Shown one piece after another: positions 15,880 to 23,187 of a stretch of DNA of 64,000 nucleotides. Position 1 is the first letter of the stretch. Each line of letters starts with the position of its first letter. The translations under genes and the position numbers were made by a program. Below the pieces are notes generated by a model, which did not search any database, was not told where the DNA came from, and worked only from the letters and a program-made list of their open reading frames with translations. Source of the stretch: Lachnospiraceae bacterium (GTDB lineage Bacteria; Bacillota; Clostridia; Lachnospirales; Lachnospiraceae); the NCBI GenBank assembly GCA_902363445.1, contig CABJAB010000001.1, positions 248,001 through 312,000 of the forward strand, read 5' to 3'.

Positions 15880-16509
15880 ATGACCTCTAAAGAACGCATG
15901 CTGTCCGGCAGGCTTTATCATATGACTGCCGATGAAGAGCTTACAAAAGAATACATCCGGTGCAAACAACTTCTGACCGTCTTTAACCATATGACTGAAT
16001 ACGATACGGAAAAGCAGGACGCCATCATCCGTGAGCTTTTTGGGAAAATTGGCGCCGGCTTCCACGTGGAACCGCCCTTCCGCTGTGATTACGGGAAACA
16101 GATCTGTGCAGGAGATCATCTGTATATCAACTGTGACTGCATCATCATCGATGTGTGTCCTGTGACCATTGGAAACCATGTGCTCATCGGGCCCAGGGTG
16201 GGTATTTATACCGCCGCCCATCCCGTCGACGCGTCCGTAAGAAATACCGGTTTGGAATATGGCCGCCCCATAACCATCGGGGACAACGTATGGATTGGAG
16301 GAGGCGCAATCCTTAATCCAGGCGTCACCATAGGAGAAAACTCGATAATCGGTTCCGGGAGCATCGTCACAAAAGATATCCCTCCGAATGTGATCGCCGC
16401 CGGAAATCCATGCCGGATTCTGCGTCCCGTTACGGAGGAAGACGCTATTTATTGGAAAACACAGGAGCTTGATTACCTGCAGGATAAAGAAGCCCCGCCC
16501 ATTTCGTGA
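15880..16509 (+). CDS. Sugar O-acetyltransferase (maltose/galactoside acetyltransferase type)
   Basis: A 209-aa left-handed beta-helix acetyltransferase. The N-terminal Mac domain (MTSKERMLSGRLYHMTADEE) is followed by hexapeptide repeats (IGNHVLIGPRVGIYTAAHPV; ITIGDNVWIGGGAILNPGVT; IGENSIIGSGSIVTKDIPPN), with the catalytic His in YTAAHPVD. It transfers acetyl from acetyl-CoA to a sugar hydroxyl, generally for detoxification or surface glycan modification. The start follows AAGAAAGGG. It has its own promoter and a GC hairpin overlapping its stop codon. Confidence 0.92.
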   Translation: MTSKERMLSGRLYHMTADEELTKEYIRCKQLLTVFNHMTEYDTEKQDAIIRELFGKIGAGFHVEPPFRCDYGKQICAGDHLYINCDCIIIDVCPVTIGNHVLIGPRVGIYTAAHPVDASVRNTGLEYGRPITIGDNVWIGGGAILNPGVTIGENSIIGSGSIVTKDIPPNVIAAGNPCRILRPVTEEDAIYWKTQELDYLQDKEAPPIS

Positions 16510-16516
16510 GCGGGGC
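16492..16516. terminator. GC-rich hairpin between converging genes
   Basis: GCCCCGC (16492-16498) pairs with GCGGGGC (16510-16516), overlapping the acetyltransferase stop. On the minus strand TTCTTT follows, so it fits best as the terminator of the redox operon ending at 16563. Confidence 0.65.
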
Positions 16517-16562
16517 ATCTCCCCAAACGGCAGACTGCCTTTTTGTTAAGTTATGGTGCGTT

Positions 16563-17927
16563 TTACTGACCGAACAAATCATTAAAGGCTTCACTCATGG
16601 TAGGATGTGTATAGATCTGTTTGCCCAAAATCCGATAATCAGCTTCCAGATCCATCGCAAGCTTTACGGTATTGATCATCTCATAAGACTCTTCGCAGAG
16701 CAGCATTGCGCCCAGAATCCGGTTCGTCTTTTCATCAATCACGGCTTTCAGAAGTCCTTTGGGATTCTTCAATACCTGGGCTTTCGGAATCGCCGCGGCC
16801 GGCATCTTCAAAATCTTGACCTGATATCCTGCCGCCCTTGCTTCTTCCTCATTCAGTCCCACCCGTGAAAAGGACGGTGTAATAAATACACTGTACGGCA
16901 CATTTTTCCTGTCTGCCCGTGTGTAATCTCCTCCATTCATCTGGGACCATACGATCCTGAAATCATCCAGTGACACATAGGTGAACTGGAGACCGCCGGT
17001 TACATCTCCCATCGCCCAGATATTGGGAGCGCTGGTCTTCAGCTCGTCATCTACGATGACCGCGCCGCGGGCGTTTCTACTGACCCCTGCGTTTTCTGCG
17101 TCAAGGCCTTCGGTATTGGGCTTCCTCCCGGTCGCTGCCAGCACCGCCTGAGACTGGAGGATCATTTCTTCCCCTTCCCACAAAATGCTCGTCTCCGCAT
17201 AGCCTTCCTTTGCTTCCACCTTTTGTATCTTAGCTCCTAGTTTGAATTCCACTCCCCGTTCTTCCAGAATGGAACGGATTGCTTCCGCCACATCCCTGTC
17301 TTCTCTCTTCAGAAAAGTTTCCCCATCCTGCAGGATCGTGACCTTTGTGCCGAAACCGGAATACATGGACGCGAATTCCAAGCCTATGTATCCGCCTCCA
17401 ATGATGACCAGACGCTCCGGAAGGGTATCCAAATCCATCAGGCCGGCGCTGGTATACACATACGGGTTTCCCTCAAGTCCCTCAATGGGAGGGATCACCG
17501 GCGTCCCGCCTGTATTTATGAATATTTTTTCTCCTTCCAGCGAGAAGGTTCCATTCTCCGTCTTTACCGATACAACTGTATTGGAGATAAAGGAGGCGGT
17601 TCCATTATATACCGTCACATTTTCCATATCATCCAGCTTTGAAAAATTCTTTCCGCGGAGCGCGGCCGTGAGGCGTCTCTTCTCTTCGACCGCCGCCTTA
17701 TATTCCCGTGCTTTTTCCCCGAAGCTTTTCTCAGGATGGAGCGCGGCGATTCCCGAACTCCTCACCAAAGATTTTGACGGAATACATCCGACATTGATAC
17801 AAGTCCCTCCATACATTCCCGGATCCTTTTCGATCATAGCGACCCTTTTTCCCTGAGCTCCCAACTTGGCAGCCAGCGTTTTTCCCCCTTTTCCAAATCC
17901 GATGATTATCGCATCATATCGTTCCAT
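16563..17927 (-). CDS. RclA-like pyridine nucleotide-disulfide oxidoreductase
   Basis: A 454-aa flavoprotein of the lipoamide dehydrogenase/mercuric reductase superfamily. It opens with IIGFGKGGKTLAAKLG (FAD site), has the redox pair in GGTCINVGCIPSK (about residue 40), an NAD(P)H site IIGGGYIGLEFASMYSGFG, and a dimerisation domain ending in HPTMSEAFNDLF. The unusual FGKGGKT start matches RclA, the hypochlorite-induced flavoenzyme that reduces Cu(II), more than true dihydrolipoyl dehydrogenase; no 2-oxo acid complex genes are nearby. It starts 25 bases after the Rrf2 stop codon with GGGG upstream. It closes a thiol/iron-sulfur redox operon. Confidence 0.85.
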   Translation of the reverse strand: MERYDAIIIGFGKGGKTLAAKLGAQGKRVAMIEKDPGMYGGTCINVGCIPSKSLVRSSGIAALHPEKSFGEKAREYKAAVEEKRRLTAALRGKNFSKLDDMENVTVYNGTASFISNTVVSVKTENGTFSLEGEKIFINTGGTPVIPPIEGLEGNPYVYTSAGLMDLDTLPERLVIIGGGYIGLEFASMYSGFGTKVTILQDGETFLKREDRDVAEAIRSILEERGVEFKLGAKIQKVEAKEGYAETSILWEGEEMILQSQAVLAATGRKPNTEGLDAENAGVSRNARGAVIVDDELKTSAPNIWAMGDVTGGLQFTYVSLDDFRIVWSQMNGGDYTRADRKNVPYSVFITPSFSRVGLNEEEARAAGYQVKILKMPAAAIPKAQVLKNPKGLLKAVIDEKTNRILGAMLLCEESYEMINTVKLAMDLEADYRILGKQIYTHPTMSEAFNDLFGQ

Positions 17928-17952
17928 CCTGTTTACCCCTTTCCAACTCTTA

Positions 17953-18375
17953 TTATTTTTTATTCCCTTTAAAAATCTGATCGTCAATATCCTGAATGGT
18001 CACATTTTCCAGCCTTTTTTTGCAAAGCTCGTTCAGCTCCCCGTATATTCCATCCATGATTCCCGCCATGCCGGACGCGACCAGGCAGTCCATGTCCAGA
18101 CTCCCAGACCGCCAGGACGCTTTCACCATATCTACCTCCAGGGCCTCGCATATCTGGCGGAGGTTTACCTCCTGTGCTTTCCACACCATGTAATAGCCTC
18201 CGTTCAGCCCCTCTTTTGTCCCCACCAGGCCTTTTTTCTTCAGCTTTGCCATGACCTTCCTGATGCGCGCCGGATTGGTACACACATTCTCGGCCAGGGC
18301 TTCGCTGGCCAGAGTAGCCCCTTTATGATTTAAATATACAAGAGCATGTACCGCGATTGAAAATTCACTCGTCAT
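17953..18375 (-). CDS. Rrf2 family transcriptional regulator
   Basis: A 140-aa winged-helix repressor of the Rrf2/IscR/NsrR family: MTSEFSIAVHALVYL at the start, recognition region AENVCTNPARIRKVMAKLKK, and the wing GLVGTKEGLNGGYYM. The classical three-Cys iron-sulfur cluster motif is not intact (isolated Cys occur in MDCLVAS and ELCKKR), so the sensed signal may be a thiol or another redox cue. Its start overlaps the polyferredoxin gene by 11 bases. Lying inside the operon, it probably controls it through the palindrome at the promoter. Confidence 0.9.
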   Translation of the reverse strand: MTSEFSIAVHALVYLNHKGATLASEALAENVCTNPARIRKVMAKLKKKGLVGTKEGLNGGYYMVWKAQEVNLRQICEALEVDMVKASWRSGSLDMDCLVASGMAGIMDGIYGELNELCKKRLENVTIQDIDDQIFKGNKK

Positions 18376-19267
18376 TCTGTCGTCCGTCCTTTACTATGAT
18401 AGTCTCCTTCTTCTTTCCCATGCTGCTGCAGATCGCTCCATGGGGGCAGCTTTTCAGGCAGTCCCCGCACCGGATACATTCCCGGCTGTTCGGTGTTTCC
18501 CACACTCGAATATCCATTTTACAGGCTTTTTGGCACTTGCCGCATTTCGTACATTTTCCCGCGTCCACCTGGTACTGGTACAGCGCAATTGGATTAAACA
18601 GGCTGTATATGGCGCCCAGAGGACATATATATTTGCAGAAAGGCCTGTATACGATGACAGACAAGAAAATCATCAGAAGCAGTATAGCCATTTTCCAATG
18701 GAACAGCCAGCCGATGGCGCCCCTAAGCGGCTCATTGAGCAATACCAGAGGTATTCCTCCCGTAAGCGTCCCGCTGGGACAGATATATTGGCAAAACCAG
18801 GGGCTTCCCTGTCCGACGATGTCCACAGCGAACAGAGGAAGGATTATGACAAATACTGCCAGTATCACATACTTCATCCAGACCAGAACCTTGTGCCCGG
18901 GCAGGTTTTTCCGTTTCTTTATAAAAGGAATTTTATAAAGCAGATCCTGGATGAGTCCGAACGGGCAAAGCCACCCGCACACGAACCGCCCTGCCAGGGA
19001 ACCGATCAGCATGAGAAACCCAATTACATAAAAGGAAAATTTATAATTCCGGCTGCCCAGCACCGCCTGCAGAGAACCGATGGGACAGGAGCCCAGCGCC
19101 CCGGGACAGGAGTAGCAGTTAAGCCCCGGAACACATACGGCTTTCGTCGGCCCCGTAAAGATCTTTCCCTTTACAAAGCCCAGCAGATATCCATTGGTAA
19201 GGGCAGTAAATCCAACCTGTACCCAGAGCCTCGCCCTTTTTTTCATACGTTTTAAAAGTTCAGCCAA
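18365..19267 (-). CDS. Membrane polyferredoxin (NapH/Fer4_5-type 4Fe-4S protein)
   Basis: A 300-aa protein with four to five membrane helices and several Cys motifs: GLNCYSCPGALGSCPIG, FVCGWLCPFGLIQDL, FCQYICPSGTLTGG and FCKYICPLGAIY (the PF12801-type CxxxCP sites), followed by two soluble 4Fe-4S motifs, CTKCGKCQKAC and CIRCGDCLKSCPHGA. It likely passes electrons across or along the membrane to the thiol proteins beside it. The start is a TTG at 19267 overlapping the mini-gene stop, with GGAG ten bases before; an ATG at 19246 is an alternative. Confidence 0.88.
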   Translation of the reverse strand: MAELLKRMKKRARLWVQVGFTALTNGYLLGFVKGKIFTGPTKAVCVPGLNCYSCPGALGSCPIGSLQAVLGSRNYKFSFYVIGFLMLIGSLAGRFVCGWLCPFGLIQDLLYKIPFIKKRKNLPGHKVLVWMKYVILAVFVIILPLFAVDIVGQGSPWFCQYICPSGTLTGGIPLVLLNEPLRGAIGWLFHWKMAILLLMIFLSVIVYRPFCKYICPLGAIYSLFNPIALYQYQVDAGKCTKCGKCQKACKMDIRVWETPNSRECIRCGDCLKSCPHGAICSSMGKKKETIIVKDGRQNDE

Positions 19268-19406
19268 TTCCTATACACTCCAAACATATATTCACTGCTT
19301 TTTTCAGTACGGTTCCCGCTTCGCCTCTGCTGATGCCGAATATCAGAAATCCCACCGCCGCCGCTATCAGAGCTCTTCTGATCCAGATAACCTTTTTATC
19401 TTTCAT
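19260..19406 (-). CDS. CD1871A-type CXXC mini-protein
   Basis: This 48-aa gene is easily missed. It encodes a basic start (MKDKKVIWIRRAL), one membrane helix (IAAAVGFLIFGIS), the sequence RGEAGTVLKKAVNICLECIG and an end in IG. The RGEA...NICLECIGxG pattern is that of the CD1871A family of CXXC proteins, found in Clostridia between TlpA-like and polyferredoxin genes. ATG 19406 overlaps the TlpA-like stop by 11 bases, follows an AGGTG, and its own stop overlaps the next gene. Its CXXC probably relays electrons between the two neighbours; that role is inferred. Confidence 0.85.
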   Translation of the reverse strand: MKDKKVIWIRRALIAAAVGFLIFGISRGEAGTVLKKAVNICLECIGIG

Positions 19407-20022
19407 CTTTCACCTGCTCCAGCAATTCATTTATGGCTTCTTCCCATTTCTCCTTGCTCTTCGCTCCGTAAAACGCGCTTCCGACCTGTTTCCCTTCCTT
19501 ATCCACGAATACGGTAGTAGGCACCACCTGGACTTCCTTCAGATAACCGAGGTACAAGTCCTTTGATACGATGATGTGTGTATAATCCGCCCCCGTGGTA
19601 TCCACGATTTCCAGAGCCGTCTCGTCCTTCGCCTCCACTACGTCGCTGACTATCCCAATCACCTGGACCCCTTTGTCCTTGTACTCATGGCTTATCTCGC
19701 CAAGGTCGGGCATCTCACTGATGCAAGGGCCGCAGAAAGTACCCCAGATATTCACCATAGTCAGATCCGCCCCCGAAAATATCTCCTGGTCCACCGCTTC
19801 TCCGTCCAGGGTTTCTGATGTAAAGCTTCCAAACAAAGGAGACGCTTCTGCCGTCTCTTCTTCCGAAGAGGAGGAAGCTTCCGTTCCCTTTTCTTCGGCA
19901 GATCGTGTTTCCTCTTTCGTCGTCTCCGGTTCCACGTGCTTCGCACCGCAGCCGGCAAATATTCCTGAGCTGGTGATCATGAGGATCACGGCCGCGCCGC
20001 TGATAAGTCGTTTCAATTTCAT
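19396..20022 (-). CDS. TlpA-like thioredoxin-fold lipoprotein
   Basis: A 208-aa exported lipoprotein: signal peptide with lipobox FAGC (Cys about residue 24), an acidic Ser/Glu/Thr linker (about 28-62), then a TlpA/ResA-type thioredoxin fold with NIWGTFCGPCISEMPDL (CGPC active site), GIVSDV and the cis-Pro segment VQVVPTTVFVDKEG. It should reduce or exchange disulfides outside the membrane. ATG 20022 follows CCGGAGGTG. It is the first gene of the operon TlpA-like, CXXC, polyferredoxin, Rrf2, RclA-like. Confidence 0.93.
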   Translation of the reverse strand: MKLKRLISGAAVILMITSSGIFAGCGAKHVEPETTKEETRSAEEKGTEASSSSEEETAEASPLFGSFTSETLDGEAVDQEIFSGADLTMVNIWGTFCGPCISEMPDLGEISHEYKDKGVQVIGIVSDVVEAKDETALEIVDTTGADYTHIIVSKDLYLGYLKEVQVVPTTVFVDKEGKQVGSAFYGAKSKEKWEEAINELLEQVKDER

Positions 20023-20067
20023 ATACACCTCCGGTTATAAACTGTTCTATTTTTCATCTCAGTTATT

Positions 20068-20090
20068 ACTGTAATTATAAACATAACAGT
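20068..20090. promoter_or_regulatory. Candidate Rrf2 operator
   Basis: ACTGT (20068-20072) and ACAGT (20086-20090) form an imperfect 23-base palindrome overlapping the -10 and spacer of the redox operon promoter. Its place and the operon-encoded Rrf2 protein suggest autorepression; this is inference. Confidence 0.45.
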
Positions 20091-20102
20091 TTTATTTGTC
20101 AA
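20074..20102 (-). promoter_or_regulatory. Consensus promoter of the redox operon
   Basis: On the minus strand a perfect TTGACA (20097-20102) and a perfect TATAAT (20074-20079) are separated by exactly 17 bases, a full sigma-A consensus. Such a strong promoter normally needs a repressor. Confidence 0.88.
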
Positions 20103-20119
20103 GGGGATATGTTTCTTTT

Positions 20120-21418
20120 TCATAAATCCTGCATACACTTATCCAGCTCCCGCTCACAAATGGGATATTTCTTGACTGCTGGTTTTTTAAATGCTTTTCC
20201 GCGCGCGACTACCATATACGGAGTGCGGAGTGCGGCCAGATTCTCCAATGGGTTTTTCTCCGTGATCAGAAAGTCCGCGCTTTTTCCCGGCTCTATACTG
20301 CCGGTCGCCTGTCCAATGCCTGCAATCTCCGCGTTTCTTTTCGTAGCTGTGTAAAGTGCAAAGGTCCGGCTCACGCCCACATATTTATGGAAGTACTGCA
20401 GTTCCCTCCACATGTCATAATGAGTGACAAACGGACAGGCCGTATCAGTGCCTAGTCCCACCGGAATATCATGTTCAAGCGCTGTCTTGGCGCAGTTTAT
20501 GATGCCCTCCAGCACAATGTTTCCGTTATACCGCATCATCTCTGTACTGTCCATGATATCTTTCCCGAACTTCGCCAAGGGAACGGCGGGCGAGATCGTA
20601 CAGATGTCACAGGCTTTTTTCTCTTTGAACAAAGCGATGATCTCTTCATCGGGAGACGCCCCGTGTTCAATCGTATCCACCCCGTTTTCCAGCGCTGTCC
20701 GCACTCCCTCCGGGCTTTCTGTATGGGCGGCCACGCGGTATCCCGCCTTGTGTGCTTCCTCACAGCAGGCTTTTACGTAAGAAGGGGGCATCTTCAGTAC
20801 TCCCGGCTCCCCCTTTACCTTCGCATCCAGTACGCCTCCGGTGATCATAAGCTTTATCCAATCCGGTTTCTCTCCGGCTATTTTTCTCACCAACGCGCGG
20901 CATTCTTCTTCACTTCCCGCGGAATATGCCACGGAACCGGTCATATGGCCTCCCGGCACGGAAACCGCCATATTAGATGCCAGGATCCTCGGGCCGTCCA
21001 GCGTTCCGGCGTTGATACGGTCGCGGATCAAGGTATCAAAATTACCGAGGCCGCCGACTGTGCGGATCGTAGTCACCCCGGATAAAAGCTCCGTCTTAGC
21101 ATAATTTTCGCACATCTTTAATCCAATAAAACGGGTAAGTCTGTTTTTCATTACCAGCTTAGCCGCCGCCGTGCTGTCCTGCTGCTTTTTCTTCGGCGCG
21201 CCGCTTCCCGGCAGATGAACGTGCAGATTGATAAGACCCGGCATCAGATACCGGCCCTCCAGATCGATGACTTCTCCTTCTCCGGAAGGCGCCTCCTCCT
21301 TTGTGACCGATACGATCCTGCCGTCTTCTACAACGACCGTCATGTCCGGCTGCGGCTTCATTTTTTCTGTTCCGTCAAGTACTGTACAGCGGCGATAGGT
21401 AGTTTTCATTTTATCCAT
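20120..21418 (-). CDS. Amidohydrolase family metal-dependent hydrolase
   Basis: A 432-aa TIM-barrel amidohydrolase of the imidazolonepropionase/prolidase-like group. Metal ligands are visible: LINLHVHLPG (HxH), VAAHTESPEG, TIEHGAS and LGTDTACPF. The N- and C-terminal beta-sandwich includes VIDLEGRYLMPGLIN and GKSADFLITEKNPL. The substrate is unknown; relatives cleave cyclic amides, Xaa-Pro dipeptides or organophosphates. There is no signal peptide. The start is either the ATG at 21418 or one three codons later with better spacing to AAAGG. Copy B of the interspersed repeat begins about 80 bases upstream. Confidence 0.88.
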   Translation of the reverse strand: MDKMKTTYRRCTVLDGTEKMKPQPDMTVVVEDGRIVSVTKEEAPSGEGEVIDLEGRYLMPGLINLHVHLPGSGAPKKKQQDSTAAAKLVMKNRLTRFIGLKMCENYAKTELLSGVTTIRTVGGLGNFDTLIRDRINAGTLDGPRILASNMAVSVPGGHMTGSVAYSAGSEEECRALVRKIAGEKPDWIKLMITGGVLDAKVKGEPGVLKMPPSYVKACCEEAHKAGYRVAAHTESPEGVRTALENGVDTIEHGASPDEEIIALFKEKKACDICTISPAVPLAKFGKDIMDSTEMMRYNGNIVLEGIINCAKTALEHDIPVGLGTDTACPFVTHYDMWRELQYFHKYVGVSRTFALYTATKRNAEIAGIGQATGSIEPGKSADFLITEKNPLENLAALRTPYMVVARGKAFKKPAVKKYPICERELDKCMQDL

Positions 21419-21499
21419 ATCCTTTCCCTTTTCACATCATGGTCTGTTAAACACATCATACTCTTGAAAATCTTTAAAATATCTTTGTCTTTATCACTA

Positions 21500-22222
21500 T
21501 AATACAAAATATTTTTTGGAATCATTTTAGTAAATTCCGATTACGCTACAGTTAGGCACCGGCAGAAGTTCCGGGCCGTCACGATTTCGGTTCGCTGGCG
21601 ATGCAGGGGCCGCTTTATCCCCGCTCCAGGAGTATCGCTCACATGTCGACGGAAAATCCGGATGATTTTTCGTCTCCGGTTCGCTCAGAAACGGAATCGG
21701 TAGTTCCGTTTCTGCCTCCCTACGCCTGGGGAACACCGGCCGCTGCCCTGCGGCGCTCACCTTTAGGCCGGCCCGGAATCTTTCTGTCGGCGCCCTGCCT
21801 GCCGCGCAGCATTGGATAAACTCCGTTCCTTAGATTCCAGAAAAGAATCGGATATCCACACGGCCCGCGCGCATAAAGCAGCGGGCCACGGTGTCCGCTT
21901 CAATATCTTTCGGAACAAACAGAAGCTTATTTTGGTGCGGGAAGAGGAGCAGGAGGAACGATCCGATTCCATCGTAAGGCGAGCGCCGCAAAGCCGTTAG
22001 CAGGATCTTCCCGGCCGCAGGGAGGTAAAAACCGAATCTCATGCAGGTTTTTATTGGAATCTGACATGGAAAAATATCGATTTATCCATGTCAGTTGGAA
22101 AGGACCGACTGGAGACCGTAAAGATGCTGGTTACGGCTGCCAGCGAGCCGCCTGGATGGAATCGGATTTCCTCCTGCCTCATTTGGTTTTAAAGATACGT
22201 TTGTTTCAAAGATATTTAAAGG
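21500..22222. repeat. Interspersed repeat, copy B
   Basis: This copy fills most of the 1-kb gap between the amidohydrolase and XRE genes. It has the same left and right ends as copy A, the hairpin AGAAACGGAA/TTCCGTTTCT (21687-21696, 21704-21713), and the right-hand block absent from A, with a perfect hairpin CTGACATGGA (22061-22070) to TCCATGTCAG (22085-22094). No protein frame is kept between copies: indels shift it. It is directly followed by a tandem REP-like element. Confidence 0.88.
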
Positions 22223-22223
22223 T

Positions 22224-22321
22224 ATACCCTCCGGGCAGGCGCACTTCGTGCGGTAAGGTATACCCAAGGGCATCCCTTAATTCATACCCTCCGGGCAGGC
22301 GCACTTCGTGCGGTAAGGTAT
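22224..22321. repeat. Tandem REP-like palindromic element
   Basis: Two identical 38-base units at 22224-22261 and 22284-22321, 60 bases apart. Each has terminal ATACC/GGTAT arms and an inner CGCAC-TTC-GTGCG hairpin. Between them is an AAGGGCATCCCTTAA stretch. An inverted version stands at the left of copy C (43551-43613) and fragments occur at 15160-15175 and 30159-30177. Confidence 0.85.
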
Positions 22322-22331
22322 GTAAAAGAAT

Positions 22332-22358
22332 TTTGACACGGTTTTTCTCTGTGTCAAA
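22332..22358. promoter_or_regulatory. Inverted repeat upstream of the XRE regulator gene
   Basis: TTTGACAC (22332-22339) and GTGTCAAA (22351-22358) are perfect arms with an 11-base spacer, 63 bases before the XRE start codon. The left arm contains TTGACA, a possible -35, but no good -10 follows at 17 bases. It may be an autoregulatory operator. Confidence 0.4.
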
Positions 22359-22420
22359 GAGATTTGATAGACATTTCTCCATCAATATGGCAGGATAGTC
22401 TTGAAAGGAGCGGTCTTAAT

Positions 22421-22828
22421 ATGGAAATCGGCAAAAAATTAAAGGACGCTCGTGTACGTTCTGGACTTACCCAGGAAAACGCGGCAGAAAAAATCAATGT
22501 GTCAAGACAGACCATTTCAAATTGGGAAAATGAAAAATCATATCCAGACATAATCAGCGTTATTAAATTAAGCGACTTATATTCCATAAGTCTCGACGGT
22601 CTGCTGAAAGGAGACAGCAAAATGATACAGCATCTGGAAGAAAGTACAAATGTCGTAAAAAGCAATCAGAAGCTGATAGGAGCTGTCATAATCAATATCA
22701 TAACGGCGGCCCTGCTGATCATGCTCCATATGTTCATACCAGAAAACATGTATTTTCTGGCCGGCGTTTTTTGTCTCATGGTCATCAGCTCATCCATTTT
22801 ACTCTATCAGATAATCAAAAAATTTTAG
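22421..22828 (+). CDS. XRE-type regulator with membrane helices
   Basis: A 135-aa protein: an N-terminal HTH_3 domain (EIGKKLKDARVRSGLTQENA, then VSRQTISNWENEKSYPDI), a short linker (LLKGDSKMIQHLEE), and two C-terminal membrane helices (about residues 87-106 and 110-130). Such membrane-tethered XRE proteins are common in Firmicutes and often control a neighbouring gene. ATG 22421 follows AAAGGAG. The next gene, also a membrane protein, starts 11 bases after its stop. Confidence 0.88.
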   Translation: MEIGKKLKDARVRSGLTQENAAEKINVSRQTISNWENEKSYPDIISVIKLSDLYSISLDGLLKGDSKMIQHLEESTNVVKSNQKLIGAVIINIITAALLIMLHMFIPENMYFLAGVFCLMVISSSILLYQIIKKF

Positions 22829-22839
22829 GAGGAACCATC

Positions 22840-23169
22840 ATGGAAAACAGCGTCATATTTACAGTGATCTTTGGAGCAATAACCTTTGTGGGTGCAATCG
22901 AGATTGTATATCAGATCTACCGGCTGACCATAATCGACGCAGAGGCCCGCGGATTGAAACATCCAAAACTATGGGGATTATTTGCCATGAACGGCAATAA
23001 CTCCGGCGGCCTGCTCATGTATCTGGCCGGCAGAAGGAAATATCCGATCACCCATTTGTCGGAAAGCAGCAGAAAAGATATGGAAAAGCGAAAAAAGTCC
23101 GCGGGGATAGGACTGGCCTTTCTCTCAGCCGGCGCAATCGGCATGATTTTTACCATGCTTTTTGGATAA
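22840..23169 (+). CDS. Small membrane protein paired with XRE regulator
   Basis: A 109-aa protein, not recognised. It has an N-terminal membrane helix (SVIFTVIFGAITFVGAIEIV), a central amphipathic part containing GLFAMNGNNSGGLLMYLAGR, a basic loop (SSRKDMEKRKK), and a C-terminal helix (AGIGLAFLSAGAIGMIFTML). The start follows AGGAGG exactly. Being cotranscribed with the XRE membrane regulator, it could be the sensed or regulated partner, but there is no direct evidence. Confidence 0.75.
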   Translation: MENSVIFTVIFGAITFVGAIEIVYQIYRLTIIDAEARGLKHPKLWGLFAMNGNNSGGLLMYLAGRRKYPITHLSESSRKDMEKRKKSAGIGLAFLSAGAIGMIFTMLFG

Positions 23170-23187
23170 GTCCAATCCTATGCCGTT

